Shown: positions 54,970-62,119 of the stretch, in pieces | How positions within the stretch are numbered: the stretch's first letter is position 1 | Layout of the letters: every line of letters starts with the position of its first letter | From: Pseudomonas turukhanskensis | GTDB lineage: Bacteria; Pseudomonadota; Gammaproteobacteria; Pseudomonadales; Pseudomonadaceae | NCBI RefSeq assembly: GCF_027922365.1 | Contig: NZ_BSFN01000021.1 | Location: 1 to 64,000 of the forward strand | Length of the DNA stretch: 64,000 nt | Direction of reading: 5' to 3' | Notes under the pieces: model-generated | Seen by the model: the letters and a program-made list of their open reading frames with translations, nothing else | Database searches by the model: none | Told to the model about the DNA's origin: nothing | Translations under genes and position numbers: made by a program

Positions 54970-56388
54970 ATGACTGAACGTCTGAACAACGACTTCCAGT
55001 TCCTCGATGTCGGGCGCAAAGATCCGAAGAAGAAGCTCTTGCGCCAGCGCAAGAAGGAATTCGTCGAGATCTACGAGCCCTTCAAGCCGGCCCAGGCCGC
55101 TGACCAGTCGCATCGTTGCCTGGGCTGCGGTAACCCGTATTGCGAGTGGAAGTGCCCGGTGCACAACTTCATTCCGAACTGGCTCAAGCTGGTGTCGGAA
55201 GGCAATATCCTGGCCGCCGCCGAACTGTCCCACCAGACCAACACCCTGCCGGAAGTCTGCGGCCGCGTGTGCCCGCAAGACCGTCTGTGCGAGGGGGCCT
55301 GCACCCTCAACGACGGCTTTGGTGCGGTGACCATCGGTTCGGTGGAGAAGTACATCACCGACACCGCCTTCGCCATGGGCTGGCGTCCGGATATGTCCAA
55401 GGTGGTGCCGACCGGCAAACGCGTCGCCATCATCGGTGCCGGCCCGGCGGGCCTGGGCTGCGCCGACGTACTGGTGCGTAACGGTGTGTCGCCGGTGGTG
55501 TTCGACAAGAACCCGGAAATCGGTGGCTTGCTGACCTTCGGCATTCCCGAATTCAAGCTGGAGAAAAGCGTACTCAGCCGCCGCCGTGAAGTGTTCACCG
55601 GCATGGGGATCGAATTCCGCCTGAACACCGAAGTGGGCAAGGACGTTACCGTCGACCAACTGCTCGAAGAATACGATGCCGTCTTTATGGGCATGGGCAC
55701 CTACACCTACATGAAGGGCGGCTTCCCCGGCGAAGACCTGCCGGGCGTACACGATGCGCTCGACTTCCTGATCGCCAACGTGAACCGCAACCTGGGTTTC
55801 GAAAAGGCCCCGGAAGACTTCATCAACATGAAGGGCAAACGCATCGTCGTGCTCGGTGGCGGCGACACCGCCATGGACTGCAACCGCACCTCGATCCGTC
55901 AAGGCGCCAAGTCGGTGACCTGTGCCTACCGTCGTGACGAAGAAAACATGCCCGGCTCGCGTAAAGAGGTGAAAAACGCCAAGGAAGAAGGCGTGAAATT
56001 CCTCTACAACCGCCAGCCAATCGCCATTGTTGGCGAAGACAAGGTTGAAGGCGTGAAAGTGGTCGAGACCCGTCTCGGCGAGCCGGACGCCCGTGGCCGT
56101 CGCAGCCCCGAGCCGATTCCGGGTTCCGAGGAAATCATCCCGGCCGAAGCCGTGCTGATCGCCTTCGGTTTCCGCCCAAGCCCGGCGTCGTGGTTCGAGC
56201 AGTTCAGCATCCAGACCGACAGCCAGGGCCGCGTGATTGCACCCGAGCAGTCCAAGTTCAAACACCAGACCAGCAACCCGAAGATTTTCGCCGGTGGCGA
56301 TATGGTGCGCGGTTCGGACCTGGTGGTAACCGCGATCTTCGAAGGCCGTCAGGCGGCGGAAGGTATCCTGGATTACCTGGAAGTCTGA
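54970..56388 (+). CDS. gltD: Glutamate synthase (NADPH) small subunit
   Basis: 472 residues. Two 4Fe-4S clusters are predicted from Cys50, 53, 58, 62 and Cys97, 101, 107, 111. The FAD-binding motif is VAIIGAGPAGLGCADVL, and the NADPH site is VVLGGGDTAMDCNR. It passes electrons from NADPH to the large subunit. Followed by a REP pair and a good terminator, it closes the gltBD operon. Confidence 0.96.
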   Translation: MTERLNNDFQFLDVGRKDPKKKLLRQRKKEFVEIYEPFKPAQAADQSHRCLGCGNPYCEWKCPVHNFIPNWLKLVSEGNILAAAELSHQTNTLPEVCGRVCPQDRLCEGACTLNDGFGAVTIGSVEKYITDTAFAMGWRPDMSKVVPTGKRVAIIGAGPAGLGCADVLVRNGVSPVVFDKNPEIGGLLTFGIPEFKLEKSVLSRRREVFTGMGIEFRLNTEVGKDVTVDQLLEEYDAVFMGMGTYTYMKGGFPGEDLPGVHDALDFLIANVNRNLGFEKAPEDFINMKGKRIVVLGGGDTAMDCNRTSIRQGAKSVTCAYRRDEENMPGSRKEVKNAKEEGVKFLYNRQPIAIVGEDKVEGVKVVETRLGEPDARGRRSPEPIPGSEEIIPAEAVLIAFGFRPSPASWFEQFSIQTDSQGRVIAPEQSKFKHQTSNPKIFAGGDMVRGSDLVVTAIFEGRQAAEGILDYLEV

Positions 56389-56405
56389 GTCCCTACACCA
56401 TGCCT

Positions 56406-56468
56406 TAGGAGCGGCTTCAGCCGCGATGCTCTTGAACCTTAAAAGCATCGCGGCTGAAGCCGCTCCTA
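56406..56468. repeat. Exact REP-like inverted repeat (family TAGGAGCGGCTT)
   Basis: Two perfectly complementary 25-base arms (56406-56430 and 56444-56468) surround a 13-base loop, just after the gltD stop. It is the most exact example of this family in the window. Confidence 0.87.
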
Positions 56469-56514
56469 CGAGGTGTGTGAGTTCGCAATACCGCGACAAA
56501 TTGACTCCATAGAC

Positions 56515-56542
56515 AAAAGGCACGGCACTCGCCGTGCCTTTT
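56515..56542 (+). terminator. Intrinsic terminator of gltBD
   Basis: AAAAGGCACGGC and GCCGTGCCTTTT pair perfectly over 12 bases around ACTC, ending in T4. It is 127 bases after gltD and 62 before hemE. Confidence 0.85.
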
Positions 56543-56603
56543 GCTGTGCGCTCTGCGAAAATGCCGGCACTTTTTTGCTGCCTACTTTTCATCAGGAAAT
56601 GCC

Positions 56604-57671
56604 ATGACCGCCCTGAAGAACGACCGCTTCCTCCGTGCTTTGCTGAAACAGCCTGTCGACGTCACTCCTGTGTGGGTGATGCGCCAGGCCGGTCGCTACC
56701 TGCCGGAGTACCGTGCCAGCCGTGCCAAGGCTGGCGACTTCATGGGGCTGATGCAGAACCCGCAGTTTGCCTGCGAAGTCACCCTGCAACCGCTGGACCG
56801 CTACCCGCAACTGGACGCGGCCATTCTGTTCTCCGACATCCTCACCATCCCCGATGCCATGGGCCAGGGCCTGTATTTCGAGACCGGCGAAGGCCCGCGT
56901 TTCAAGAAAGTCATCAGCAGCCTGGCCGACGTCGAAGCCCTGCCCATTCCGGACCCGGAAAAAGACCTTGGTTACGTGATGGACGCCGTGCGCACCATCC
57001 GCAGCGCCTTGAACGGCCGCGTGCCCTTGATCGGTTTCTCCGGCAGCCCCTGGACGTTGGCCACTTATATGGTCGAAGGCGGTTCTTCCAAGGACTTCCG
57101 CAAATCCAAGGCCATGCTCTACGACAACCCGCAGGCCATGCACCTGCTGCTCGACAAGCTCGCGCAGTCGGTCACCAGCTACCTCAACGGCCAGATTCTG
57201 GCCGGCGCACAAGCTGTGCAAATCTTCGATACCTGGGGCGGCAACCTGTCGTCAGCGGCGTACCTGGAATTCTCGCTGGCGTATATGAAGAAGATCGTGA
57301 GCGGTCTGATTCGCGAGCACGAAGGCCGCAAGATTCCAGTGATTCTGTTCACCAAGAATGGCGGCCTGTGGCTGGAGTCGCTGGCAGATGCCGGCGCCGA
57401 TGCACTGGGCCTGGACTGGACCTGCGACATCGGCCAAGCGCGTCGCCGCGTCGGTGGCCAGGTGTCGCTGCAAGGCAACATGGACCCGACTGTCCTGTAC
57501 GCTCAGCCTGCTGCTATTCGTAGCGAAGTGGCGCGCATTCTGGCCAGCTACGGCGAAGGCTCGGGGCATGTGTTCAATCTCGGCCACGGCATTACCCCGG
57601 AAGTGAATCCGGCGCACGCCGGGGCGTTCCTGGAGGCGGTGCACGAGTTGTCGGCGCAGTACCACCAGTAA
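56604..57671 (+). CDS. hemE: Uroporphyrinogen decarboxylase
   Basis: 355 residues from the ATG at 56604, which has an AGGAAA ribosome site; the frame is open further upstream, across the gltBD terminator, and that part is not coding. The signatures are VWVMRQAGRYLPEYR, with the catalytic Arg and Asp (LFSDILTIPDAMG), and FSGSPWTLATYMVEGG. It removes four carboxyls from uroporphyrinogen III to give coproporphyrinogen III in heme synthesis. Confidence 0.96.
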   Translation: MTALKNDRFLRALLKQPVDVTPVWVMRQAGRYLPEYRASRAKAGDFMGLMQNPQFACEVTLQPLDRYPQLDAAILFSDILTIPDAMGQGLYFETGEGPRFKKVISSLADVEALPIPDPEKDLGYVMDAVRTIRSALNGRVPLIGFSGSPWTLATYMVEGGSSKDFRKSKAMLYDNPQAMHLLLDKLAQSVTSYLNGQILAGAQAVQIFDTWGGNLSSAAYLEFSLAYMKKIVSGLIREHEGRKIPVILFTKNGGLWLESLADAGADALGLDWTCDIGQARRRVGGQVSLQGNMDPTVLYAQPAAIRSEVARILASYGEGSGHVFNLGHGITPEVNPAHAGAFLEAVHELSAQYHQ

Positions 57672-57674
57672 CAA

Positions 57675-57701
57675 AAAAGGCCGCTCAATGAGCGGCCTTT
57701 T
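57675..57701 (+). terminator. Intrinsic terminator after hemE
   Basis: AAAAGGCCGCT and AGCGGCCTTTT pair over 11 bases around CAATG, four bases after the stop, with T4. Confidence 0.88.
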
Positions 57702-57705
57702 CGTC

Positions 57706-57764
57706 GGGTGTGCTATGCGCACCGTTGCGATTCCCTGATGTCGCTTGGTGCGCGAAGCACACCC
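57706..57764. repeat. Inverted repeat of the GGGTGTGC type
   Basis: GGGTGTGCTATGCGCACC (57706-57723) and its partner 57747-57764 (GGTGCGCGAAGCACACCC) are complementary at 16 of 18 positions. It lies in the gap at the presumed rearrangement point after hemE. Confidence 0.7.
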
Positions 57765-57775
57765 TAGGACGAGCG

Positions 57776-58324
57776 TTACGGCAACGGCGCAAACGGCGAG
57801 CCACCGTCTGCGGTCTGCAACTCGATCAGGTAATTGCGAAAAATCTGCCCCAGCACCTGGGTGGCGATTTCCAACTGCTCACGCGGCATCTGCGCGGCCA
57901 CCTGGTCGGCGGTATCAAGCGCATCTTCGGCGCCATTCACGGCCGCCATTTTCAGCACGATATAGGCCTGCACGTTGTTGGCCTGCACGCCTTCGCCACG
58001 GAAGAACATCATCCCCAAGCGGTATTGGCTTTGTGCGTGGCCTTGTAGCGAGGCTTGTTCGAACAGGTTCAAGGCTTGCGGCAGATCACGCGGGGCGCGT
58101 TTGCCGTCGTAGAAGAACTCGCCGAGTTCGTATTGGGCTTCAGGGTCACCGCTCTGCGCGGCTTGCTGGCAGGACGAAAGGGCTTCGGCCTGGTCTTCGG
58201 GAAGGGTGTTGAGCGAACAGCGGCCGGCGGCCGGAATCAGCAAGGAGTTGCCGCCAGCTGATGCAACCAGTGGCAGCAGGAGCAACAGGCAGCCCAGGGA
58301 CAGGGTGCGGCCGATGCAGTTCAT
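57776..58324 (-). CDS. Sel1-repeat secreted protein
   Basis: 182 residues from the ATG at 58324. The signal peptide (about 1-23, ending VASAGG) is followed by two or three Sel1-like repeats: AAQSGDPEAQYELGEFFYDG, ASLQGHAQSQYRLGMMFFRG and MAAVNGAEDALDTA. Such TPR-like helices usually mediate protein contacts in the periplasm. Partner and role are unknown. Convergent with hemE and near the membrane protein gene at 58416. Confidence 0.83.
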   Translation of the reverse strand: MNCIGRTLSLGCLLLLLPLVASAGGNSLLIPAAGRCSLNTLPEDQAEALSSCQQAAQSGDPEAQYELGEFFYDGKRAPRDLPQALNLFEQASLQGHAQSQYRLGMMFFRGEGVQANNVQAYIVLKMAAVNGAEDALDTADQVAAQMPREQLEIATQVLGQIFRNYLIELQTADGGSPFAPLP

Positions 58325-58415
58325 AACAATCAACACGCCTCATCAAGCAGTGCGGGCACACGCCCGGCCATCGGAACGCGACAGCCCGCGCATTATGGAA
58401 TAAGCCGGGCGCCTG

Positions 58416-59066
58416 TTACAAAGTCTTTACCGACTTTTCTGTCCGCGCTGATACATCGTGCTGACTGCGCAGTGCCAATAGCAGCCCACTCAGCAGAACA
58501 TAGGCCAAGCTTAGCAGGGCATGAAATACGTCAACCCGCAGCAGCGAACCCAGGTTGCCCTCGGTTCCGACCACCAGGCCTGCGACGATAAACAGCGCCA
58601 CCACGGCCACCGCTGCGGTGAGTGGTTTACGCCCCTGGGTAAAGCCGGCGTAAAGAATAAGCAGCAACGTGACCAGGTTGAGTACGAGCTTGTAGGTATC
58701 CAGCACGCCGAGGCGCTTGGCCCCTTCGAACAATAGGCTCAGGCTGATAATCACCCAGCACCACCCCAGGCGCTGCCACGCCCAGCCGCGCACCAGTGCC
58801 ACCGCCGCGATGCCCAGGGCCGGCAAGGCGAGCAGGCTGCTGGCTTGGCTGAACTTGGCGTGCAGCGGTTGCCAGCTTTCATCCAGGCCAAAGTGCAGCA
58901 CGCCGACCACCGCCGTGGCGCCGGTCAGCAGCAACGCGGCGATTATCAGCAACCAGGTCGCCCGCAGGTTTTTCTCGCCCCAGCGTGGGCTGCGCAGAAT
59001 GCCGATCACGCAGGCGAAGCAGGCCAGCGCCAACAGCCCATCGGAGGCGGCGGTGCTGTATTGCAT
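58416..59066 (-). CDS. Multi-pass inner-membrane protein, function unknown
   Basis: 216 residues with about six or seven hydrophobic segments (near 8-25, 37-57, 75-95, 98-115, 125-145, 150-167 and 180-200) and almost no soluble part. I do not recognise a family. The start ATG shares one base with the hemL stop (TGATG), so it is probably translated from the hemL messenger, although no link to heme synthesis is evident in the sequence. Confidence 0.75.
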   Translation of the reverse strand: MQYSTAASDGLLALACFACVIGILRSPRWGEKNLRATWLLIIAALLLTGATAVVGVLHFGLDESWQPLHAKFSQASSLLALPALGIAAVALVRGWAWQRLGWCWVIISLSLLFEGAKRLGVLDTYKLVLNLVTLLLILYAGFTQGRKPLTAAVAVVALFIVAGLVVGTEGNLGSLLRVDVFHALLSLAYVLLSGLLLALRSQHDVSARTEKSVKTL

Positions 59067-60355
59067 CAGCGCAGGGCCGCGAAGGCGCGTTCGGCGGCGT
59101 CGAGGGTGATTTGCAGCTCCTTGTCGCCATGGGCGATGGAAGTGAAACCGGCCTCGAACGCGCTCGGCGCCAGGTACACGCCGCCGTCGAGCATCAGGTG
59201 GAAGAATTGCTTGAAGCGCTCGGCATCGCTGCTCATCACGTCGTCGAAGGTGACGATGTCATCTGCGCCGCTGAAGTACAGCCCGAACATGCCGCCCGCC
59301 TGGGTGGTCACGAACGGAACGCCCGCCGCATCGGCGCGCTGCTGCAGGCCGTCGAGCATGCGCGTGGTGTAGGCGGTGAGTTCGTCGTGGAAACCCGGGC
59401 GACGGATCAGGTTCAGGGTGGTCAGGCCGGCGGCCATCGCCAGCGGGTTGCCCGACAGGGTGCCGGCCTGGTACACCGGGCCGAGCGGGGCGATCTGCTG
59501 CATGATTTCGCGCTTGCCGCCGAAGCAGCCTACCGGCATGCCGCCGCCGATGATCTTGCCGAAGGTCGACAGATCCGGCGTCACGCCGTAGTAAGCCTGA
59601 GCACCGCCCAGGGCGACGCGGAAGCCAGTCATCACTTCGTCGAAAATCAGCACCACGCCGTGTTTGTCGCATTGCTCGCGCAGGCCTTCGAGAAAGCCTG
59701 GTGCTGGCGGCACGCAATTCATATTGCCGGCCACTGGCTCGACGATGATGCACGCCACATCCTTGCCCACTTCGCTGAGCATTTTTTCTACGGCCGCGAT
59801 GTCGTTGAACGGCAGGGTCAGGGTGTGCTTGGCGAATGCCGCTGGCACGCCCGCCGAGCTTGGCACGCCCTGGGTCAGGGCGCCGGAGCCGGCTTTCACC
59901 AGCAGGCTGTCGGAGTGACCGTGGTAGCAGCCTTCGAACTTGATGATGCTGTCGCGGCCGGTGTAACCACGGGCCAGGCGAATGGCGCTCATGGTCGCTT
60001 CGGTGCCGGAGCTGACCATGCGCACCATCTCCATCGACGGCACGATGGCGCACACCAGCTCAGCCATCTCGGTTTCCATGGCCGTGGGCGCGCCGTAGGA
60101 GAGGCCGTGTTCGAGCTGCTTGCGAACGGCCTCAAGCACGTCCGGGTGGCTGTGGCCGAGGATCATCGGGCCCCATGAACCGACGTAGTCCACGTACTGC
60201 TTGTTGTCTTCGTCGGTGACATAGGCGCCGATCGCATGTTTGAAGAACAGCGGCGTGCCACCCACGCTGCGAAACGCACGTACAGGCGAGTTCACGCCAC
60301 CGGGGATGTGTTTTTGTGCGCTGGCAAACAGGGCTTCGGAACGGGACTGGGTCAT
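59066..60355 (-). CDS. hemL: Glutamate-1-semialdehyde 2,1-aminomutase
   Basis: 429 residues, PLP class III aminotransferase fold. Signatures are the N-terminal PGGVNSPVRAF, then SSGTEATMSAIRLAR, FEGCYHGHSD, IFDEVMTGFR and the PLP Lys in STFGKIIGGG. It converts glutamate semialdehyde to 5-aminolevulinate, the first committed precursor of the C5 heme pathway. It follows thiE by 61 bases, and its stop overlaps the membrane protein gene. Confidence 0.96.
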   Translation of the reverse strand: MTQSRSEALFASAQKHIPGGVNSPVRAFRSVGGTPLFFKHAIGAYVTDEDNKQYVDYVGSWGPMILGHSHPDVLEAVRKQLEHGLSYGAPTAMETEMAELVCAIVPSMEMVRMVSSGTEATMSAIRLARGYTGRDSIIKFEGCYHGHSDSLLVKAGSGALTQGVPSSAGVPAAFAKHTLTLPFNDIAAVEKMLSEVGKDVACIIVEPVAGNMNCVPPAPGFLEGLREQCDKHGVVLIFDEVMTGFRVALGGAQAYYGVTPDLSTFGKIIGGGMPVGCFGGKREIMQQIAPLGPVYQAGTLSGNPLAMAAGLTTLNLIRRPGFHDELTAYTTRMLDGLQQRADAAGVPFVTTQAGGMFGLYFSGADDIVTFDDVMSSDAERFKQFFHLMLDGGVYLAPSAFEAGFTSIAHGDKELQITLDAAERAFAALR

Positions 60356-60416
60356 GGGCAGACTCCTTTAATTGAGCTGGGCGGGCAGGGCAGGCCTGCG
60401 TCCACAAGATTCGGGT

Positions 60417-61046
60417 TTAAGCGTGGAACAGCGCACTGAAGGCGCGGGCGCGGCGGTTTACTTCCTGGGCCGTGTCGGCGCTGAACAGGGCATGGATGAC
60501 CGCCAGCAAGCTGACGCCGCCGGTCACCAGGGGCGCGGCGTTGTCCAGGGTGATGCCGCCAATGGCGCACACCGGCAGTTGCACCCGCGCGCGGGCTTGT
60601 TGCACCAACTCCAGAGTGGCCGCCGGGGCGCCGGGTTTGGTTTGGGAATTGAAGAAACGACCAAACGCCACGTAGCTGGCGCCATCACGGGCGGCCTGTT
60701 CGGCCAGCTCTACCTGTGCCAGGCAGGTGCCGCCGATAATGGCATTGCGACCAAGCAGCGCGCGGGCCACCGACAGCGAGCCATCGCCCTGGCCCAGGTG
60801 CACGCCCACGCCCAGGCGTGCGGCCAGTTCGGCGTCGTCATTGATCAACAGGCTGGCGCCATAGCGCTCGCACAGGGTTTTCAGGGCCTGGGCTTCGCGC
60901 AGGCGGCGGGCGTCGTCGCTGCTCTTGTCGCGGTACTGCAACAGCGTGGCGCCGCCGTCGAGGGCCGCTTCCACATAAGGGAGCAATTTGCCGCCGGCCA
61001 ACAGTTGGCTGTCGGTGATGGCGTAGAGACCGCGCAACGTGCTCAT
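60417..61046 (-). CDS. thiE: Thiamine-phosphate synthase
   Basis: 209 residues, TIM barrel. Typical sites are LRGLYAITDSQLL, LLQYRDKSSDD, LLINDDAELAARLGVGVHLGQGD and VCAIGGITLDNA. It joins HMP-PP and the thiazole phosphate to give thiamine phosphate. The ATG overlaps the thiD stop by four bases, so the two thiamine steps are translationally coupled. Confidence 0.95.
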   Translation of the reverse strand: MSTLRGLYAITDSQLLAGGKLLPYVEAALDGGATLLQYRDKSSDDARRLREAQALKTLCERYGASLLINDDAELAARLGVGVHLGQGDGSLSVARALLGRNAIIGGTCLAQVELAEQAARDGASYVAFGRFFNSQTKPGAPAATLELVQQARARVQLPVCAIGGITLDNAAPLVTGGVSLLAVIHALFSADTAQEVNRRARAFSALFHA

Positions 61047-61840
61047 GAACAGAAGTCCAGCGGCAGGCGGCGCGGCACATACTGGCCACGGCCAAGCTGT
61101 TCGGCATCACGCAGGGTGCGCCACGTGTAGGCCAGGGCAGACTCCACGGCGCTGGCCAGGTTTTCACCCAGGGCCAGGCGGCCGGCCAGGGTGCTGGCCA
61201 AGGTGCAACCCGAGCCGTGATAACTGCCCGGCAAGCGCTCGCAGGTAAAGGTGTGCTGGCTGCCGTCGCGGCTGTACAGGCGGTTATGCACCTGGGATTC
61301 GTCGCCATGGCCGCCGGTAATCAGCAGGTGCTGAATAAAGGGCAGCAATTTGGCGGCACATTCGTCGGCGGTGCCCTGCGGCAGTTCGGCGAGGATTCGC
61401 GCTTCCGGCAGGTTCGGCGTGGCGATGGTCGCCACCGGCAGCAGGCGCTCGCGCATGGCGTAACCCACCTCGTCCTTGCCCAGCGCGCCGCCACCACCGG
61501 CACGCAGTACCGGATCGCACACCAGCGGCACACCCGGCAGCTTTTGCATGATTTCCAGCACGGTCTCAACCATCTGCACCGAGCCGAGCATGCCCAGTTT
61601 AACGGCGGCTACCGGCAGGTCGGCGATCACGGCGTCGGCCTGGGCCAACACCCATTCGCGATCCAGCACGCGGAAGTCGGTGACATTGACAGTGTCTTGC
61701 ACGGTCAACGCGGTTACCGCCGGGGCGGCATGGCAGCCTTGGGCAAGCAAAGCTTCGATATCGGCCTGAAGACCGGCGCCACCACTAGGGTCGTGGCCGG
61801 AAAGGCAGAGGACAACGGGGCGGGAGGTATAGGTAGTCAT
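61043..61840 (-). CDS. thiD: Hydroxymethylpyrimidine (phospho)kinase
   Basis: 265 residues from the ATG at 61840; a longer frame adds six residues. The ribokinase-type fold shows CLSGHDPSGGAGLQADIEALL, VCDPVLRAGGGGALG and HGSGCTLAS (here GSYHGSGCTLAS), the C-terminal ATP and anion-hole site. It phosphorylates HMP and HMP-P for thiamine synthesis. It is first of thiD-thiE-hemL and divergent from the ladS-type gene. No TPP riboswitch was found upstream. Confidence 0.94.
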   Translation of the reverse strand: MTTYTSRPVVLCLSGHDPSGGAGLQADIEALLAQGCHAAPAVTALTVQDTVNVTDFRVLDREWVLAQADAVIADLPVAAVKLGMLGSVQMVETVLEIMQKLPGVPLVCDPVLRAGGGGALGKDEVGYAMRERLLPVATIATPNLPEARILAELPQGTADECAAKLLPFIQHLLITGGHGDESQVHNRLYSRDGSQHTFTCERLPGSYHGSGCTLASTLAGRLALGENLASAVESALAYTWRTLRDAEQLGRGQYVPRRLPLDFCS

Positions 61841-62119
61841 GGTGCGCGAGCTTATCACTTTTCACCTTTTTTGCTGCAGGGAGCGCGGTGGTTTCAGTTG
61901 GGCAACAGTGAGATGCCAGCCACGCTTGGCAGGGCACCGGGCATTTTCCACAGCAGGTGGCCACTATTGCTGCTGGCACCCGCCATGCCTTGCCGGCGGC
62001 GGCTTTCAGCGCCATGTGGCTATGCTAGAGTGGCCCCTTTCGAATAAATCAGGTCGGCGTGGTGATGTCGTTACGGAGATGGGGCTCCGACGTCACGCGT
62101 CAGGCCATTGCGGGGCAGC
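61841..62119. promoter_or_regulatory. Divergent promoter region of thiD and the sensor kinase
   Basis: This 279-base gap must carry two promoters. A TATGCT box lies near 62022, but its -35 is not clear. No riboswitch-like folding was recognised. Confidence 0.35.

Noticed and set aside
61841..62119. TPP riboswitch before thiD
   Set aside because: No CTGAGA core or the rest of the THI-box pattern is present on the minus strand.
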